From the NCBI GenBank assembly GCA_009379995.1, contig WHSR01000059.1, positions 1 through 36,594 on the forward strand: a stretch of DNA of 36,594 nucleotides, in the 5' to 3' direction. The translations under genes and the position numbers were made by a program. How positions within the stretch are numbered: position 1 is the first letter of the stretch; the number at the start of each line of letters is the position of its first letter. Positions 21,430 through 29,421 of the stretch are shown piece by piece. The notes beneath the pieces are model-generated. The model did not search any database and was not told the origin of the DNA. It saw only the letters and a program-made list of their open reading frames with translations. Source of the stretch: Streptosporangiales bacterium (GTDB lineage Bacteria; Actinomycetota; Actinomycetes; Streptosporangiales; WHSR01).

Positions 21430-21631
21430 GCGGGCAGCGTATCCCCGAGCTGACGTCGGTGTCGGTGGCAGCACAGCACAAACCGAGGGCGCCAAAACTG
21501 TCGGTGTCGTGAAGCATGCTCCAGGCACGGCCGGCCCTCGACGGAGGCAGAGGAGACAGCTGGACGGACGGCCGTCTCGGCCGCAGGATGTAACGACGGG
21601 CTCAGGGCTGGCATCGTCTCGATCGCGCCCC
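21430..21631. other. Intergenic region with no recognised feature
   Basis: About 200 bp between the TetR start and the vapC stop codon. I see no coding sequence, convincing promoter or strong hairpin in it. Confidence 0.4.
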
Positions 21632-22060
21632 TCAGCTCAAGGGGTGACGCCAGCGCAGGCCGAGGAAGCGTGCGTAATCGCGGTCGGTGGTGATCCACTC
21701 ACAGCCCGATTCGATGGCGAGTGCGGCGAGGTACGCGTCCGGCATGAGGTTGCCTTTCGCGCCGGACTGCCGGCACAGCCGAGCGAAGATCTCCCAATGC
21801 CGCTGCCCCGGAGCGACGCCTACCGCGTTTGGGTGTGTCCGCACCGATTCGACAAACTCCAGGGCTTCGTCGAGCGAACTCGGAGGATCGAAGGCCCGGC
21901 GATTGGTGACGACGCGAACAACCGAACTAAGGACCTGATCCGAGACGCCGAACGCCTCGTCACCCTCGAGCGCGTCGGTGAGCCATCGGAGAAACTCGGC
22001 GTGTCGTTCGGTGCCTTCCTTGTGCGCATGGATGAAGACGTTGACGTCGCACAGGATCAC
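21632..22060 (-). CDS. vapC: PIN-domain ribonuclease toxin (VapC family)
   Basis: A 142-residue PIN domain. Acidic active-site residues are visible at Asp-5 (MILCDVNVFI), Asp-108 (NLMPDAYLAALAIE) and Asp-126/Asp-128 (WITTDRDYARF). VapC toxins are Mg2+-dependent endoribonucleases that cleave tRNA or rRNA and are held inactive by a VapB antitoxin. The GTG start overlaps the antitoxin stop (GTGA), the usual TA arrangement. The toxin looks intact, but its antitoxin lacks its N-terminal half, which should matter for control of this locus. Confidence 0.85.
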   Translation of the reverse strand: MILCDVNVFIHAHKEGTERHAEFLRWLTDALEGDEAFGVSDQVLSSVVRVVTNRRAFDPPSSLDEALEFVESVRTHPNAVGVAPGQRHWEIFARLCRQSGAKGNLMPDAYLAALAIESGCEWITTDRDYARFLGLRWRHPLS

Positions 22061-22230
22061 TCGCCTTCCTCCATGAGGTCGAGGAGAGCGGCGCTGTTGT
22101 CGATGTCGACTCCGGGTCGCGGCCGGCCAGGCGACGTGCGCAGCCGGACACGCCTCCGCCCCGCAACGGCACGTCGGTGGAAGGACTCGCGGAGGGGTCG
22201 TCGAGACGCTCGCGGTCGGCGGCCCATCAT
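22057..22230 (-). pseudogene. VapB-type antitoxin, N-terminally truncated
   Basis: A 57-codon ORF ending GRRRVRLRTSPG and PGVDIDNSAALLDLMEE. This is the typical toxin-wrapping C-terminus of VapB antitoxins. The N-terminal ribbon-helix-helix domain (about 30 residues beginning like MRTT) is missing; upstream sequence is the 3' end of the S33 peptidase gene, whose TGA overlaps the ATG here. The remaining part could still neutralise VapC by occupying its groove but should not bind DNA. It could also be read as a decayed gene. Confidence 0.6.
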
Positions 22231-23852
22231 GATCCGTACTGGCGGTTCAGGTCCTTGATCCGCTCCAGGATGTTGTCGCGCTCCTGCGGTCGCTGCGTGG
22301 TCTGGGCCTGCGCGCGCTGCGGCTCCGGCAGTGGGAGCCCCTGGCATACGGTGTCCGCCGCCGGTGCCCGGCCGGAGAGGAAGTAGCGGTTCACGATGTC
22401 GTCGACGCAGGTGTTTCCGCCGCCGTAGATGCCGTGGTCGCCCTCGTCGACGACCGTGACGAAACGGGAGTTCGCGAACTGCCGGTGTGCGCGCTGCGCA
22501 CCTTCGATCGGCGTCGCCGGGTCGTGCACCGAGTTGATCATGATGGTGGTCGGCAGGCCCTTGCCCGTGATCTTCTGCGGCTTGGGCTGCTCGAACGGCC
22601 AGAAGGCGCAGGGATTCGCCAGCCAGCTGTAGCCGATGAGCGGGTACGCGCGGCCGAGATGCTCGGACTGGCGCACGTAGTAGCCAGGGTCTTCCTTCCA
22701 CGGGGTGTCGTTGCAGGTGACCGCGTAGAAGACGGCGTAGAGGGAGGCGTCGAAGAACGAGCCGAAGACCGCCTCGACGTTCTCCTTCTCCTCGGGCGTC
22801 GCCTCGTCGAAGTGTTCGAGGGTCCGCAGCGCCTGTGCGAGGTCGGGGAACAGCGACGCGGCGTACATCGCCCCGACGGTCCCGGAGTCGAACTTGCCGG
22901 CGGTGAGCGTGAGGTTCTCGCTGACCTGCAACGGCTCCTGGGCGAGCGCGGTGCGCCGGGCCTCCCAGGTGGCGCGGGCCTCCTCGGCGGTGCCTCCGTA
23001 CCCGTACACGTCGTCGTACTTGGCGATCCAGGCCAGGAAGTCCTCGTTGAAGCGGCGCTCGAACCCGAGCGGCTGCCAGTCGAAGGACCGCTGCCAGTTC
23101 GTAGTGAACTCGACGTTGCTGTCCAGCACGAACCGACCGACCCGGCGCGGGAACGTGGTCGCGTAGTGCGTGCCGAGCCAGGTGCCCGCCGAGTAGCCGA
23201 GGTAATGGACCTTGTTCTCGCCGAGCAGGAAGCGGATCAGATCCATGTCCCGGACGGTCTGCTCGGTGTTGATGTTGCGGAGCAGCTCACCGGAGCGTCG
23301 CAGGCAGTTGTCGGCTATAGCGGCGGACTCGTCCAACACGTGGCGGATGTTCTCGTCCGAGCGGTCCCGCATGTCGATGTCGAGGAAGGCGTCGTACTCC
23401 TCGGGCGTCTGGCACTGGATCTGGGTACTGCTCCCGACACCGCGCGGATCGAAGCCGATGAGGTCGTAGGACCGGGCGATCGGCTGCTCGGTGAAGGCGA
23501 GCGGCATGAGCAGGCCGGAGCCACCGGGGCCGCCGGGGTTGAGCATCATGATCCCGCGCCTGCTCTCCTGGTCGGATGCGGCCAGCCGGGAGATCGCCAC
23601 CCTGATGAAGCCCCGCCTGGGGTGATGCCAGTCCCGCGGCACCAGGATCGTGGCGCACTGTATGGGTGGCAGGTCCGGCCGATCCGGCAGGCATGGTGTC
23701 CAACCGATCTGCTGGGAGCGGTAGGGGTCGAGCCGGTCCGGGGCAGCGGCCGGGGCAGCGGCCGGGGCAGCGGCCAGGGCGGACCCGGACGGAAGGGCGA
23801 GCCCGACGAGGGTCGTCAGGGCGGCAGCGATGGTCACGAGTGTGCGACGCAT
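22227..23852 (-). CDS. Secreted S33 alpha/beta-hydrolase peptidase (tripeptidyl aminopeptidase type)
   Basis: A 541-residue exported peptidase. The signal peptide occupies about residues 1-28 (MRRTLVTIAAALTTLVGLAL with an ALA-type cleavage region), followed by an Ala-Ala-Ala-Pro repeat. The oxyanion segment is LNPGGPGGSG (104-113), the nucleophile is Ser-221 in GYSAGTWLG, the catalytic Asp is in MINSVHDPATP (about 441) and the His in DEGDHGIYGGG (about 472). The C-terminal TAP-like domain is present. It resembles the Streptomyces SlpD/Tap family of tripeptidyl aminopeptidases, which trim secreted proteins or take up peptides. The 3' end overlaps the antitoxin start by 4 nt. Confidence 0.88.
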   Translation of the reverse strand: MRRTLVTIAAALTTLVGLALPSGSALAAAPAAAPAAAPDRLDPYRSQQIGWTPCLPDRPDLPPIQCATILVPRDWHHPRRGFIRVAISRLAASDQESRRGIMMLNPGGPGGSGLLMPLAFTEQPIARSYDLIGFDPRGVGSSTQIQCQTPEEYDAFLDIDMRDRSDENIRHVLDESAAIADNCLRRSGELLRNINTEQTVRDMDLIRFLLGENKVHYLGYSAGTWLGTHYATTFPRRVGRFVLDSNVEFTTNWQRSFDWQPLGFERRFNEDFLAWIAKYDDVYGYGGTAEEARATWEARRTALAQEPLQVSENLTLTAGKFDSGTVGAMYAASLFPDLAQALRTLEHFDEATPEEKENVEAVFGSFFDASLYAVFYAVTCNDTPWKEDPGYYVRQSEHLGRAYPLIGYSWLANPCAFWPFEQPKPQKITGKGLPTTIMINSVHDPATPIEGAQRAHRQFANSRFVTVVDEGDHGIYGGGNTCVDDIVNRYFLSGRAPAADTVCQGLPLPEPQRAQAQTTQRPQERDNILERIKDLNRQYGS

Positions 23853-24076
23853 GAGTCGATTCCCCGGCGAGGACTGGTAGGCCCCGGATGGACCTGTGCA
23901 GCACGCATAATGTCACGGTGACCAGGGTTCGGTGCCGAAAACGGGGCCTTACCGACGTGGCCGACTAATGCCACTATGGGCGGCCCCCCGGTGCTCGGTC
24001 ACCCGCGCCCGCGCCGGCCGACGACTGTAGGGTTGGCGACTGCCTTTCCGTAGGTTCCTTCCACCCCTGCTCGCTT
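23853..24076. promoter_or_regulatory. Divergent promoter region, S33 peptidase and acyltransferase
   Basis: About 220 bp between two divergent genes. It contains the palindrome GTCAC-G-GTGAC (23912-23922) next to ATAATG (23908-23913), whose reverse complement CATTAT could be the -10 of the peptidase gene. No -35 is convincing. Confidence 0.3.
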
Positions 24077-25144
24077 GTGACCTCTACGACTACCGTGCCG
24101 CTCCGCGTCCGCGAACGCCGCGGCGGACGACGCGACCCGTACTTCGACAACGCGAAGTTCCTGGCGATCCTCTTGGTGGTGGCCGGACACGCGCTAGGGC
24201 CGCTGGAGGACGCCCGTTTCGTTGGCGCGGAACACCTCTTCGTGTGGACCTTCCACATGCCGGTGTTCATCGTGATCGCCGGCTATTTCTCCCGGACCTT
24301 TCCCAGCTCGCCCGAAAAGGTACGGCGCCTGATCGGCGCGCTGGCGGTGCCCTACCTGGTGTTCGACGTCGTCTACTCGCTGGTAGGCCATTGGATCGGC
24401 GGGTACTGGGGAGGCGACAAGTTCGTCTTGAGCCCGCTGTCCCCCTACTTCGTCACCTGGTTCCTGCTCGCCCTGCTCGTCTGGCGGCTGTCCACCCCGG
24501 TGTGGCAGCAGCTACGCTGGCCGCTCCCGGTCGCCGTGGGGATCTCGATGATGGCCGGGGCGCTGGAGGTGACCCCGGACAGGTCGTTCGGCCGCATCCT
24601 CGGGCTGCTGCCCTTCTTCGTCCTCGGCCTCACCCTGAACGAGCGGCACTTCGCCGTCGTGCGCCGGCCGTTGGTGCGGGCGGCGGCGGTTCCGGTCCTG
24701 GCCGCCGGTGCGGCAGTCGCCTACCTCGCCGAGCCACACATGAGCGAGGAGTGGATGACCTGGCGGCACAGCTACGAGAACCTCGGGGTCTCGGTAGCCG
24801 TGGGCATGGGGATGCGGCTCGGCCTGCTGGTGTGCGGCGTCACGCTCACCGCGGCGTTCCTCGCGCTCGTCCCCGCTCGACGTACCTGGTTCACCGAGCT
24901 GGGCAGCCGCAGCTTGTATCCGTACCTGCTGCACGGTCTGCTGTACATGGTGGCCGGCCCGATCGGCGTCTACGCCTGGCTGTCCGGGCTCGACACCCTC
25001 GCGGCAGCGATGATCATCGTGGTGGCCTCGGGAGTGGTCACCGTGATTCTGTCGACCGACGCCCTGCGGCGAGCGCTGCGCTGGCTGGTCGAGCCGCCGC
25101 TGGACGTGGTTTTCCGGCCACGGGGGAGGTTACGGCCAGAGTAG
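24077..25144 (+). CDS. Membrane acyltransferase (acyltransferase-3 family)
   Basis: A 355-residue protein with about ten transmembrane segments. The N-terminal YFDNAKFLAILLVVAGHALGP and FVWTFHMPVFIVIAGYFS segments match the acyltransferase-3/fucose 4-O-acetylase-like family, including a conserved His after TM1 and the Phe-His-Met-Pro motif. Members transfer acetyl or other acyl groups to sugars, lipids or antibiotics at the membrane. Start is GTG at 24077. Its 3' end overlaps the stop of the toroid-fold gene on the other strand by 15 bp. The acceptor is unknown. Confidence 0.85.
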   Translation: MTSTTTVPLRVRERRGGRRDPYFDNAKFLAILLVVAGHALGPLEDARFVGAEHLFVWTFHMPVFIVIAGYFSRTFPSSPEKVRRLIGALAVPYLVFDVVYSLVGHWIGGYWGGDKFVLSPLSPYFVTWFLLALLVWRLSTPVWQQLRWPLPVAVGISMMAGALEVTPDRSFGRILGLLPFFVLGLTLNERHFAVVRRPLVRAAAVPVLAAGAAVAYLAEPHMSEEWMTWRHSYENLGVSVAVGMGMRLGLLVCGVTLTAAFLALVPARRTWFTELGSRSLYPYLLHGLLYMVAGPIGVYAWLSGLDTLAAAMIIVVASGVVTVILSTDALRRALRWLVEPPLDVVFRPRGRLRPE

Positions 25145-26263
25145 GGCGCGCCCGTCCGGGTCGTCGGCGTCGGCGAGCGCGGGCTCGCATCCGCAGGCGA
25201 GGGGATCCGTCGGCTCCGGGGTCCCGGCCGCCCCGAGCCCGGCGAGTCGGAAGATCCCGGCCCCGCCGCTGGTGTCGCTCAACGCGTCGGCGGCGAGGAT
25301 CACCGCGGCCGCGGTCCACGTGCTCTTTTCCTCGGGCCAGATCGCGTCGTCCTCGAAGACGTAACCGGTCCAGTACGAGCCGTCGTCCTCGCGCAGGTGC
25401 TGCATGTCGCGGAGCAGCGCTATCGCCCGCGCCCGCTCACCCAAGGCATCCAGGGTGAGGGCCAGCTCGCAGGTTTCGGCGCCGGTCACCCAGGGCCGGT
25501 CGGCAACACATCGCGCGCCGAGGCCCGGTACTACGAACTCCTCCCACCGCGCCGCCAGCCGGCGGCGCGCACTACGGCCACGTACCGGCCCGGCGAGGAC
25601 CGGGTAGTACCAGTCCATCGAGTAGCGTTGCCGGTCGGCGAACGCCTCCGGATGGGCGGTGACCACGTGTCCGAGCTGGCCGGCCGCGAGTTCCCAGTCC
25701 GGCTGTGGCTCGCCCTGCCGGTCGGCCAGCGCGATCGCGTACCGGAGGCTCTGGTGGATGCTCGAGCACCCGGCGAGCAGCGCGTGCGTCGCCGCGGCGC
25801 CGGATCCGTCCCGGGCCCAGACGATCTCGCCCCGGGCGGTCTGCAGCCCGAGCACGAAGTCCACGGCACACCTGACCGTCGGCCACATCCAGGCCGCGAA
25901 CTCCTCGTCCCCGGTGACCAGCAGGTGGTGCCAGACACCGACCGCGACGTACGCGCAGTGGTTGGCCTCGGCGCTGGTGTCCTCCACGGCCTCACCCCGC
26001 GTCCGCATCGGCCACGACCCGTCCGGCCGCTGCGTGCGGCGAAGCCAGGCGTACGCGCGCTCGGCGGCCTCGGGCATGCCGGCCGCCGACAGCGCCATCG
26101 CACACTCCACGTGATCCCAGCAGTCCACATGCCCGCCGGTGAACCACGGGATGGCTCCTGACCGCTCCTGGACGGCGGCGATGGTGTGTGCGGTGGCGAC
26201 GACCTCGGAGGATTCGAGCAGGCCCGCCACCTCGGGCGTCGCCGACCGCTCAGGCAGCCGCAT
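25130..26263 (-). CDS. Alpha/alpha-toroid protein (prenyltransferase/squalene-cyclase-repeat type)
   Basis: A 377-residue protein built of helical-hairpin repeats. GHVDCWDHVECAMALSAAGM and YAWLRRTQRPDGSWPMR are recognisable; the latter is a QW-like repeat (QxxDGSW) seen in terpene-cyclase and prenyltransferase-type toroids. Actinobacterial genes of this type are usually annotated 'prenyltransferase' and accompany a GT4 glycosyltransferase and a methyltransferase, as here. The activity is unproven and the fold is also used by glycosidases. ATG at 26261-26263 has CGGAG upstream and overlaps the methyltransferase 3' end by 14 nt; an upstream in-frame start at 26308 is less likely. Confidence 0.75.
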   Translation of the reverse strand: MRLPERSATPEVAGLLESSEVVATAHTIAAVQERSGAIPWFTGGHVDCWDHVECAMALSAAGMPEAAERAYAWLRRTQRPDGSWPMRTRGEAVEDTSAEANHCAYVAVGVWHHLLVTGDEEFAAWMWPTVRCAVDFVLGLQTARGEIVWARDGSGAAATHALLAGCSSIHQSLRYAIALADRQGEPQPDWELAAGQLGHVVTAHPEAFADRQRYSMDWYYPVLAGPVRGRSARRRLAARWEEFVVPGLGARCVADRPWVTGAETCELALTLDALGERARAIALLRDMQHLREDDGSYWTGYVFEDDAIWPEEKSTWTAAAVILAADALSDTSGGAGIFRLAGLGAAGTPEPTDPLACGCEPALADADDPDGRALLWP

Positions 26264-27020
26264 GCGCGTGCTCCGTATCTTCCCCGCCCCCTTGCCCCTC
26301 GGGCCCACCCTCCGGCTTACGCAGGTACACCACGAGGCTCTTGCCCATTACCGGGTTGAGCGCGCGCTCGGTCACCCGGGTGAGCCAGGGTCGGTACGTG
26401 ATGTCCCAGACCAGAACCCGGTGGTAGGCGCGGGCGAGAGGATGATCCTCCCGTTGCACGCCGACCGCGCACTTCAGCCACCAGTACGGGGCGTGCAACG
26501 CATGCGCGTGATGCTCCCCGGCCGGGCGCAGGCCGGCCCGGCTCAGCTTCTCGACGAGCTCGGAACGGGAGTAGATCCGTACGTGGCCGCCCTCGACCTG
26601 GTGGTACTCCTCCGACAGCGCCCAGCAGGCCCGTTCCGGCCACCGTCGTGGCACCGTGACGGCGGCCAGCCCGCCGGGCCGCAGCACCCGCACCAGCTCC
26701 GCCATGGCCCCCTCGTCGTCGGGTAGGTGCTCGAGGATCTCGGCCGCGATGACACCGTCGAAGGCATCGTCCGGGAACGGGAGCGCCGTCGCGTCGCCGC
26801 GCACGGCGGCCGCCGCTGCGCCGCCGGGTACCTCTCCGGCGAGCCGCATTGCCCCCAGCATCCCGGCGACGTCCCGGAGCGCCGATTCGTCATAGTCCAA
26901 GGCGACGACGTGGGCGCCGCGCCGGTACACCTCGAAGGCGTGCCGGCCGGCGCCGCAGCCGAGATCCAGTACCCGGTCGCCGCGCCTCAGCGGAAAACGG
27001 CCAAAGTCGACGGTCAGCAG
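26250..27020 (-). CDS. Class I SAM-dependent methyltransferase with a CTG start codon
   Basis: A 256-residue methyltransferase. Motif I is VLDLGCGAGRH (17-27), followed by VVALDYDES (motif II acidic end) and IAAEILEHLPDDEGAM and RVLRPGGLAAVTVP of the methyltransferase-11 fold. To include motif I the frame must begin with CTG at 27018-27020 (CTG CTG ACC GTC, read as MLTVDF); GGGAGG lies exactly 5 nt upstream, and no ATG, GTG or TTG occurs in frame between this point and motif I. The next GTG (26930) would remove motif I and the SAM site. It overlaps the GT4 stop by 7 nt. The substrate is unknown. Confidence 0.8.
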   Translation of the reverse strand: MLTVDFGRFPLRRGDRVLDLGCGAGRHAFEVYRRGAHVVALDYDESALRDVAGMLGAMRLAGEVPGGAAAAAVRGDATALPFPDDAFDGVIAAEILEHLPDDEGAMAELVRVLRPGGLAAVTVPRRWPERACWALSEEYHQVEGGHVRIYSRSELVEKLSRAGLRPAGEHHAHALHAPYWWLKCAVGVQREDHPLARAYHRVLVWDITYRPWLTRVTERALNPVMGKSLVVYLRKPEGGPEGQGGGEDTEHAHAAA

Positions 27021-28309
27021 GACGTCCTCCCTTGGTGGCTTCGTACGCGCGCCGCGCGGACTTCCTCGTAGCAGCGGCCCGTGGCGACCGCCACCGCGCG
27101 CCAGGTGAACCGTTCCTGGACCCGCCGCCAGCCGGCGTCTCCCATGCGGCGGCGCAGACCCGGGTTATCGAGCAACGACGCCAGGTGGGCGGCGAGTTCC
27201 TCCGGGTCGCCCGGGGTCACCAGGCGGGCCGCGGGATCGTCCCGGTGCCCGGGCTCGTCCGCGCCCACCACCTCCGGAAGGGCACCCGCGCGGCTCACCA
27301 CCAGCGGGGTGGCACAGGCCATCGCCTCGACGGCCGGCAGCGAGAAGCCCTCGTAGAGGGACGGAACGACGGCGATCTCGGCGGACGCCAGCACGGCGGC
27401 GAGCTGGGCGTCGTCGATCCCGTTGACGAAGCGCAGCCGATCGCCGAGGGCCAGCTCGTCGGCCAGCCGCTCGGTCGGCCCGCCGGCCCGCGGGCGTCCC
27501 ACCACGGTGAGGTGCACGTCCCGCTCGGTTGCCAGCTTCGCGACCGCGCGGAGCAGCGTGTTTACGCCCTTGACCGGGGAGTCGGCGCTGGCGATCGCGA
27601 CGATGCGTCCCGGTTCCCGCGGTACCCGGCTTGGCCGGAAGACCCCGGTGTCGACGCCGAGCGGTACCACCCGCAGCCGGTCTGCCGGTACGCCGAAGTC
27701 GCGGGAGATGTCGCCCGCGGACGAGTGGGAGACGGTGATGATCGGGCCGAGCCGGCGGGCCACCCGGGCCTGCATCCGTACGAACCCGTACCACCGGCGC
27801 TGGCCGAGCCGGCGGAAACCGCTGGTCTCCCGCAGCGCTATCCGGCGGTCGACGCTGATCGGGTGATGGACGGTGGCGGCGACGGGCAGGCCAAGCGCGC
27901 GGACACGGAGCAGGCCGTAGCCGAGACCCTGGTTGTCGTGCACCACGTCGAAGTCGTTCCGGCGCCGCCGCAGCTCGCGAGCGACGCGGAGGCTGAAGGT
28001 GAGGGGTTCCGGGAATCCGGCCGTCCACATCGTGGCGACCTCGATGGCGTCGATGGCGTCCCGCCACTCGGCGAGCGGGGGCGTACGGAACGGATCGTCG
28101 TCGCGGTAGAGGTCGAGGCTGGCAACGGGACGCAGGATCACGCCCGGATCCAGCTCGGGGTACGGCTGGCCGGAGAACACCTCGACGCGGTGGCCGAGAG
28201 CGGTCAGCTCGCGGCTGAGGTGGCGGACGTAGACACCCTGGCCGCCGCAGTGCGGCTTGCTTCGGTACGAGAGCAGTGCAACCCGCAACGGTTCGACTGC
28301 CCGCACCAC
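27014..28309 (-). CDS. GT4-family glycosyltransferase
   Basis: A 431-residue glycosyltransferase of the retaining GT-B fold. The N-terminal acceptor domain has CGGQGVYVRHLSRELTALGH (about 21-40). The C-terminal nucleotide-sugar domain has the E-x7-E motif in PSLYEGFSLPAVEAMACATP and the preceding VVPLGVDTGVF region. Probable product: a glycosylated lipid or small molecule used by the neighbouring methyltransferase. The start is GTG (28307-28309) preceded by AGGGAGTGC; the next codon is also GTG. It follows the metallo-beta-lactamase gene by 12 bp and is translationally coupled to the methyltransferase. Confidence 0.87.
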   Translation of the reverse strand: MVRAVEPLRVALLSYRSKPHCGGQGVYVRHLSRELTALGHRVEVFSGQPYPELDPGVILRPVASLDLYRDDDPFRTPPLAEWRDAIDAIEVATMWTAGFPEPLTFSLRVARELRRRRNDFDVVHDNQGLGYGLLRVRALGLPVAATVHHPISVDRRIALRETSGFRRLGQRRWYGFVRMQARVARRLGPIITVSHSSAGDISRDFGVPADRLRVVPLGVDTGVFRPSRVPREPGRIVAIASADSPVKGVNTLLRAVAKLATERDVHLTVVGRPRAGGPTERLADELALGDRLRFVNGIDDAQLAAVLASAEIAVVPSLYEGFSLPAVEAMACATPLVVSRAGALPEVVGADEPGHRDDPAARLVTPGDPEELAAHLASLLDNPGLRRRMGDAGWRRVQERFTWRAVAVATGRCYEEVRAARVRSHQGRTSC

Positions 28310-28321
28310 CGCACTCCCTTA

Positions 28322-29359
28322 CTACTGGCCGGTAACGACGAAGCGTACCGGTTCGGCGCCGGACACGCTCTCGACCCGGCCCATCCGTTCGAGCCGGCGA
28401 AGGTGGGCAGCTGTCTCGCCGAGCGCCATCCGGCGTAGGGAGGGCGGCATCTCCTCCCATCCCCGGCTCCACCCGATGCGCTGGGCGATCTGCCACAAGG
28501 TACGCGGACCTGACGACACGGCCGCCACGAGCTCGGCCAGCCGTCCTTCGTGGTGGGCGAGGATCGTTCCGATGCGGTCGGCCAGGCCGGAGAACCGGTG
28601 CTTGTGGGCGGGCAGCACGTGGTCGGCGGGCAGGTTCGCCACCCGATCGAGCGAGGCGAGGAAGTCGCCGAGCGGGTCGGCGTCCGGGCCGTCGAACGGG
28701 TGCAGCGAGACGTGCGGCGTGATGCGTGGAAGCACGTGATCGCCGGTGAACAAGCGACCTTCCTCCTCCAGATGCAGGCACACGTGGCCCGGGGAGTGGC
28801 CGGGCGTGTGCAGCACCCGTAGCCGGCGGCCGGGTACGTCGGCGAGCTGCCCGTCGGCGAGTTCCCGGTCGGGAACGGGTGGCGGGTGGACACTCCATCG
28901 CGGGGTTCGCCGCATCGCCTCGACGTCGGCCTCGCTCGCGCCCGCTCGCGCCAGCAGATCGAGCTCCCAGGAACGCACCTGCGCCGTGCCGTCCCCCCGG
29001 ACCGCGGCTGCGAAGCCGCGCACCAGTTCCGCGTCGGCCGTGTGCATCGCCATCCAGGCTCCCGACGCCTCGCGGACCCGTCCGGCCAATCCGGAGTGGT
29101 CGCTGTGGAAGTGGGTGACGAGGACGCCGTAGATGTCGCGGACGGAGGTCCCGGCGGCGGCGAGTCCGGCGGTGAGCGCGTCCCACGACGCGGGGTCATC
29201 CCACCCGGCGTCGACGAGCACGGGGCCGCCCTCGGTTTCCAGCAGGTAGACGAGCGTGTAGCCCAAGGGATTGTCCGGGATCGGGACGGGGATGCTCCAG
29301 ACCCCGCCGCCCAGGTCCTCCGGGTTCAGCTCCGGCGAAGGATGCACGTGATCTTTCAT
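28322..29359 (-). CDS. Metallo-beta-lactamase-fold hydrolase (LACTB2-like)
   Basis: A 345-residue hydrolase. The metal motif THFHSDHSG (His-83, His-85, Asp-87, His-88) is followed by HTPGHSPGHVCLHL, TGDHVLPRITPH and a terminal PAHKHRF, which supply the other zinc ligands. The last 90 residues (LWQIAQRIGWSRGWEEMP and AAHLRRLERMGRVES) look like the C-terminal winged-helix of the LACTB2 branch. Substrates in this branch are thioesters or nucleic acids. ATG at 29357-29359 was chosen; a GTG 12 nt upstream is an alternative. It is divergent from the fused acyl-CoA dehydrogenase with a shared regulatory region, and heads the GT4 cluster. Confidence 0.85.
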   Translation of the reverse strand: MKDHVHPSPELNPEDLGGGVWSIPVPIPDNPLGYTLVYLLETEGGPVLVDAGWDDPASWDALTAGLAAAGTSVRDIYGVLVTHFHSDHSGLAGRVREASGAWMAMHTADAELVRGFAAAVRGDGTAQVRSWELDLLARAGASEADVEAMRRTPRWSVHPPPVPDRELADGQLADVPGRRLRVLHTPGHSPGHVCLHLEEEGRLFTGDHVLPRITPHVSLHPFDGPDADPLGDFLASLDRVANLPADHVLPAHKHRFSGLADRIGTILAHHEGRLAELVAAVSSGPRTLWQIAQRIGWSRGWEEMPPSLRRMALGETAAHLRRLERMGRVESVSGAEPVRFVVTGQ

Positions 29360-29389
29360 TCTCGACGGCACGAAATCCGCTCTACAGTA

Positions 29390-29404
29390 TCGAATGGGAT
29401 TCGG
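29390..29404. promoter_or_regulatory. 15-bp palindrome TCGAATGGGATTCGG upstream of the fused acyl-CoA dehydrogenase
   Basis: It matches the site at 1684-1698 at 13 of 15 positions and sits 17 nt upstream of the ATG at 29422, in the divergent region shared with the metallo-beta-lactamase gene. The arms CGAAT and ATTCG are perfect. Candidate operator. Confidence 0.55.
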
Positions 29405-29421
29405 TTTATGAGAGGTGGGCC

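Noticed and set aside
22434..23921. 495-codon plus-strand frame opposite the S33 peptidase
   Set aside because: Antisense shadow; the peptidase on the minus strand has a signal peptide and full catalytic triad.
26250..26930. GTG 26930 as start of the methyltransferase
   Set aside because: It would delete SAM-binding motif I, which is intact just upstream in the same frame.
26849..28438. 529-codon plus-strand frame opposite the GT4 gene
   Set aside because: Antisense shadow of a clear glycosyltransferase.
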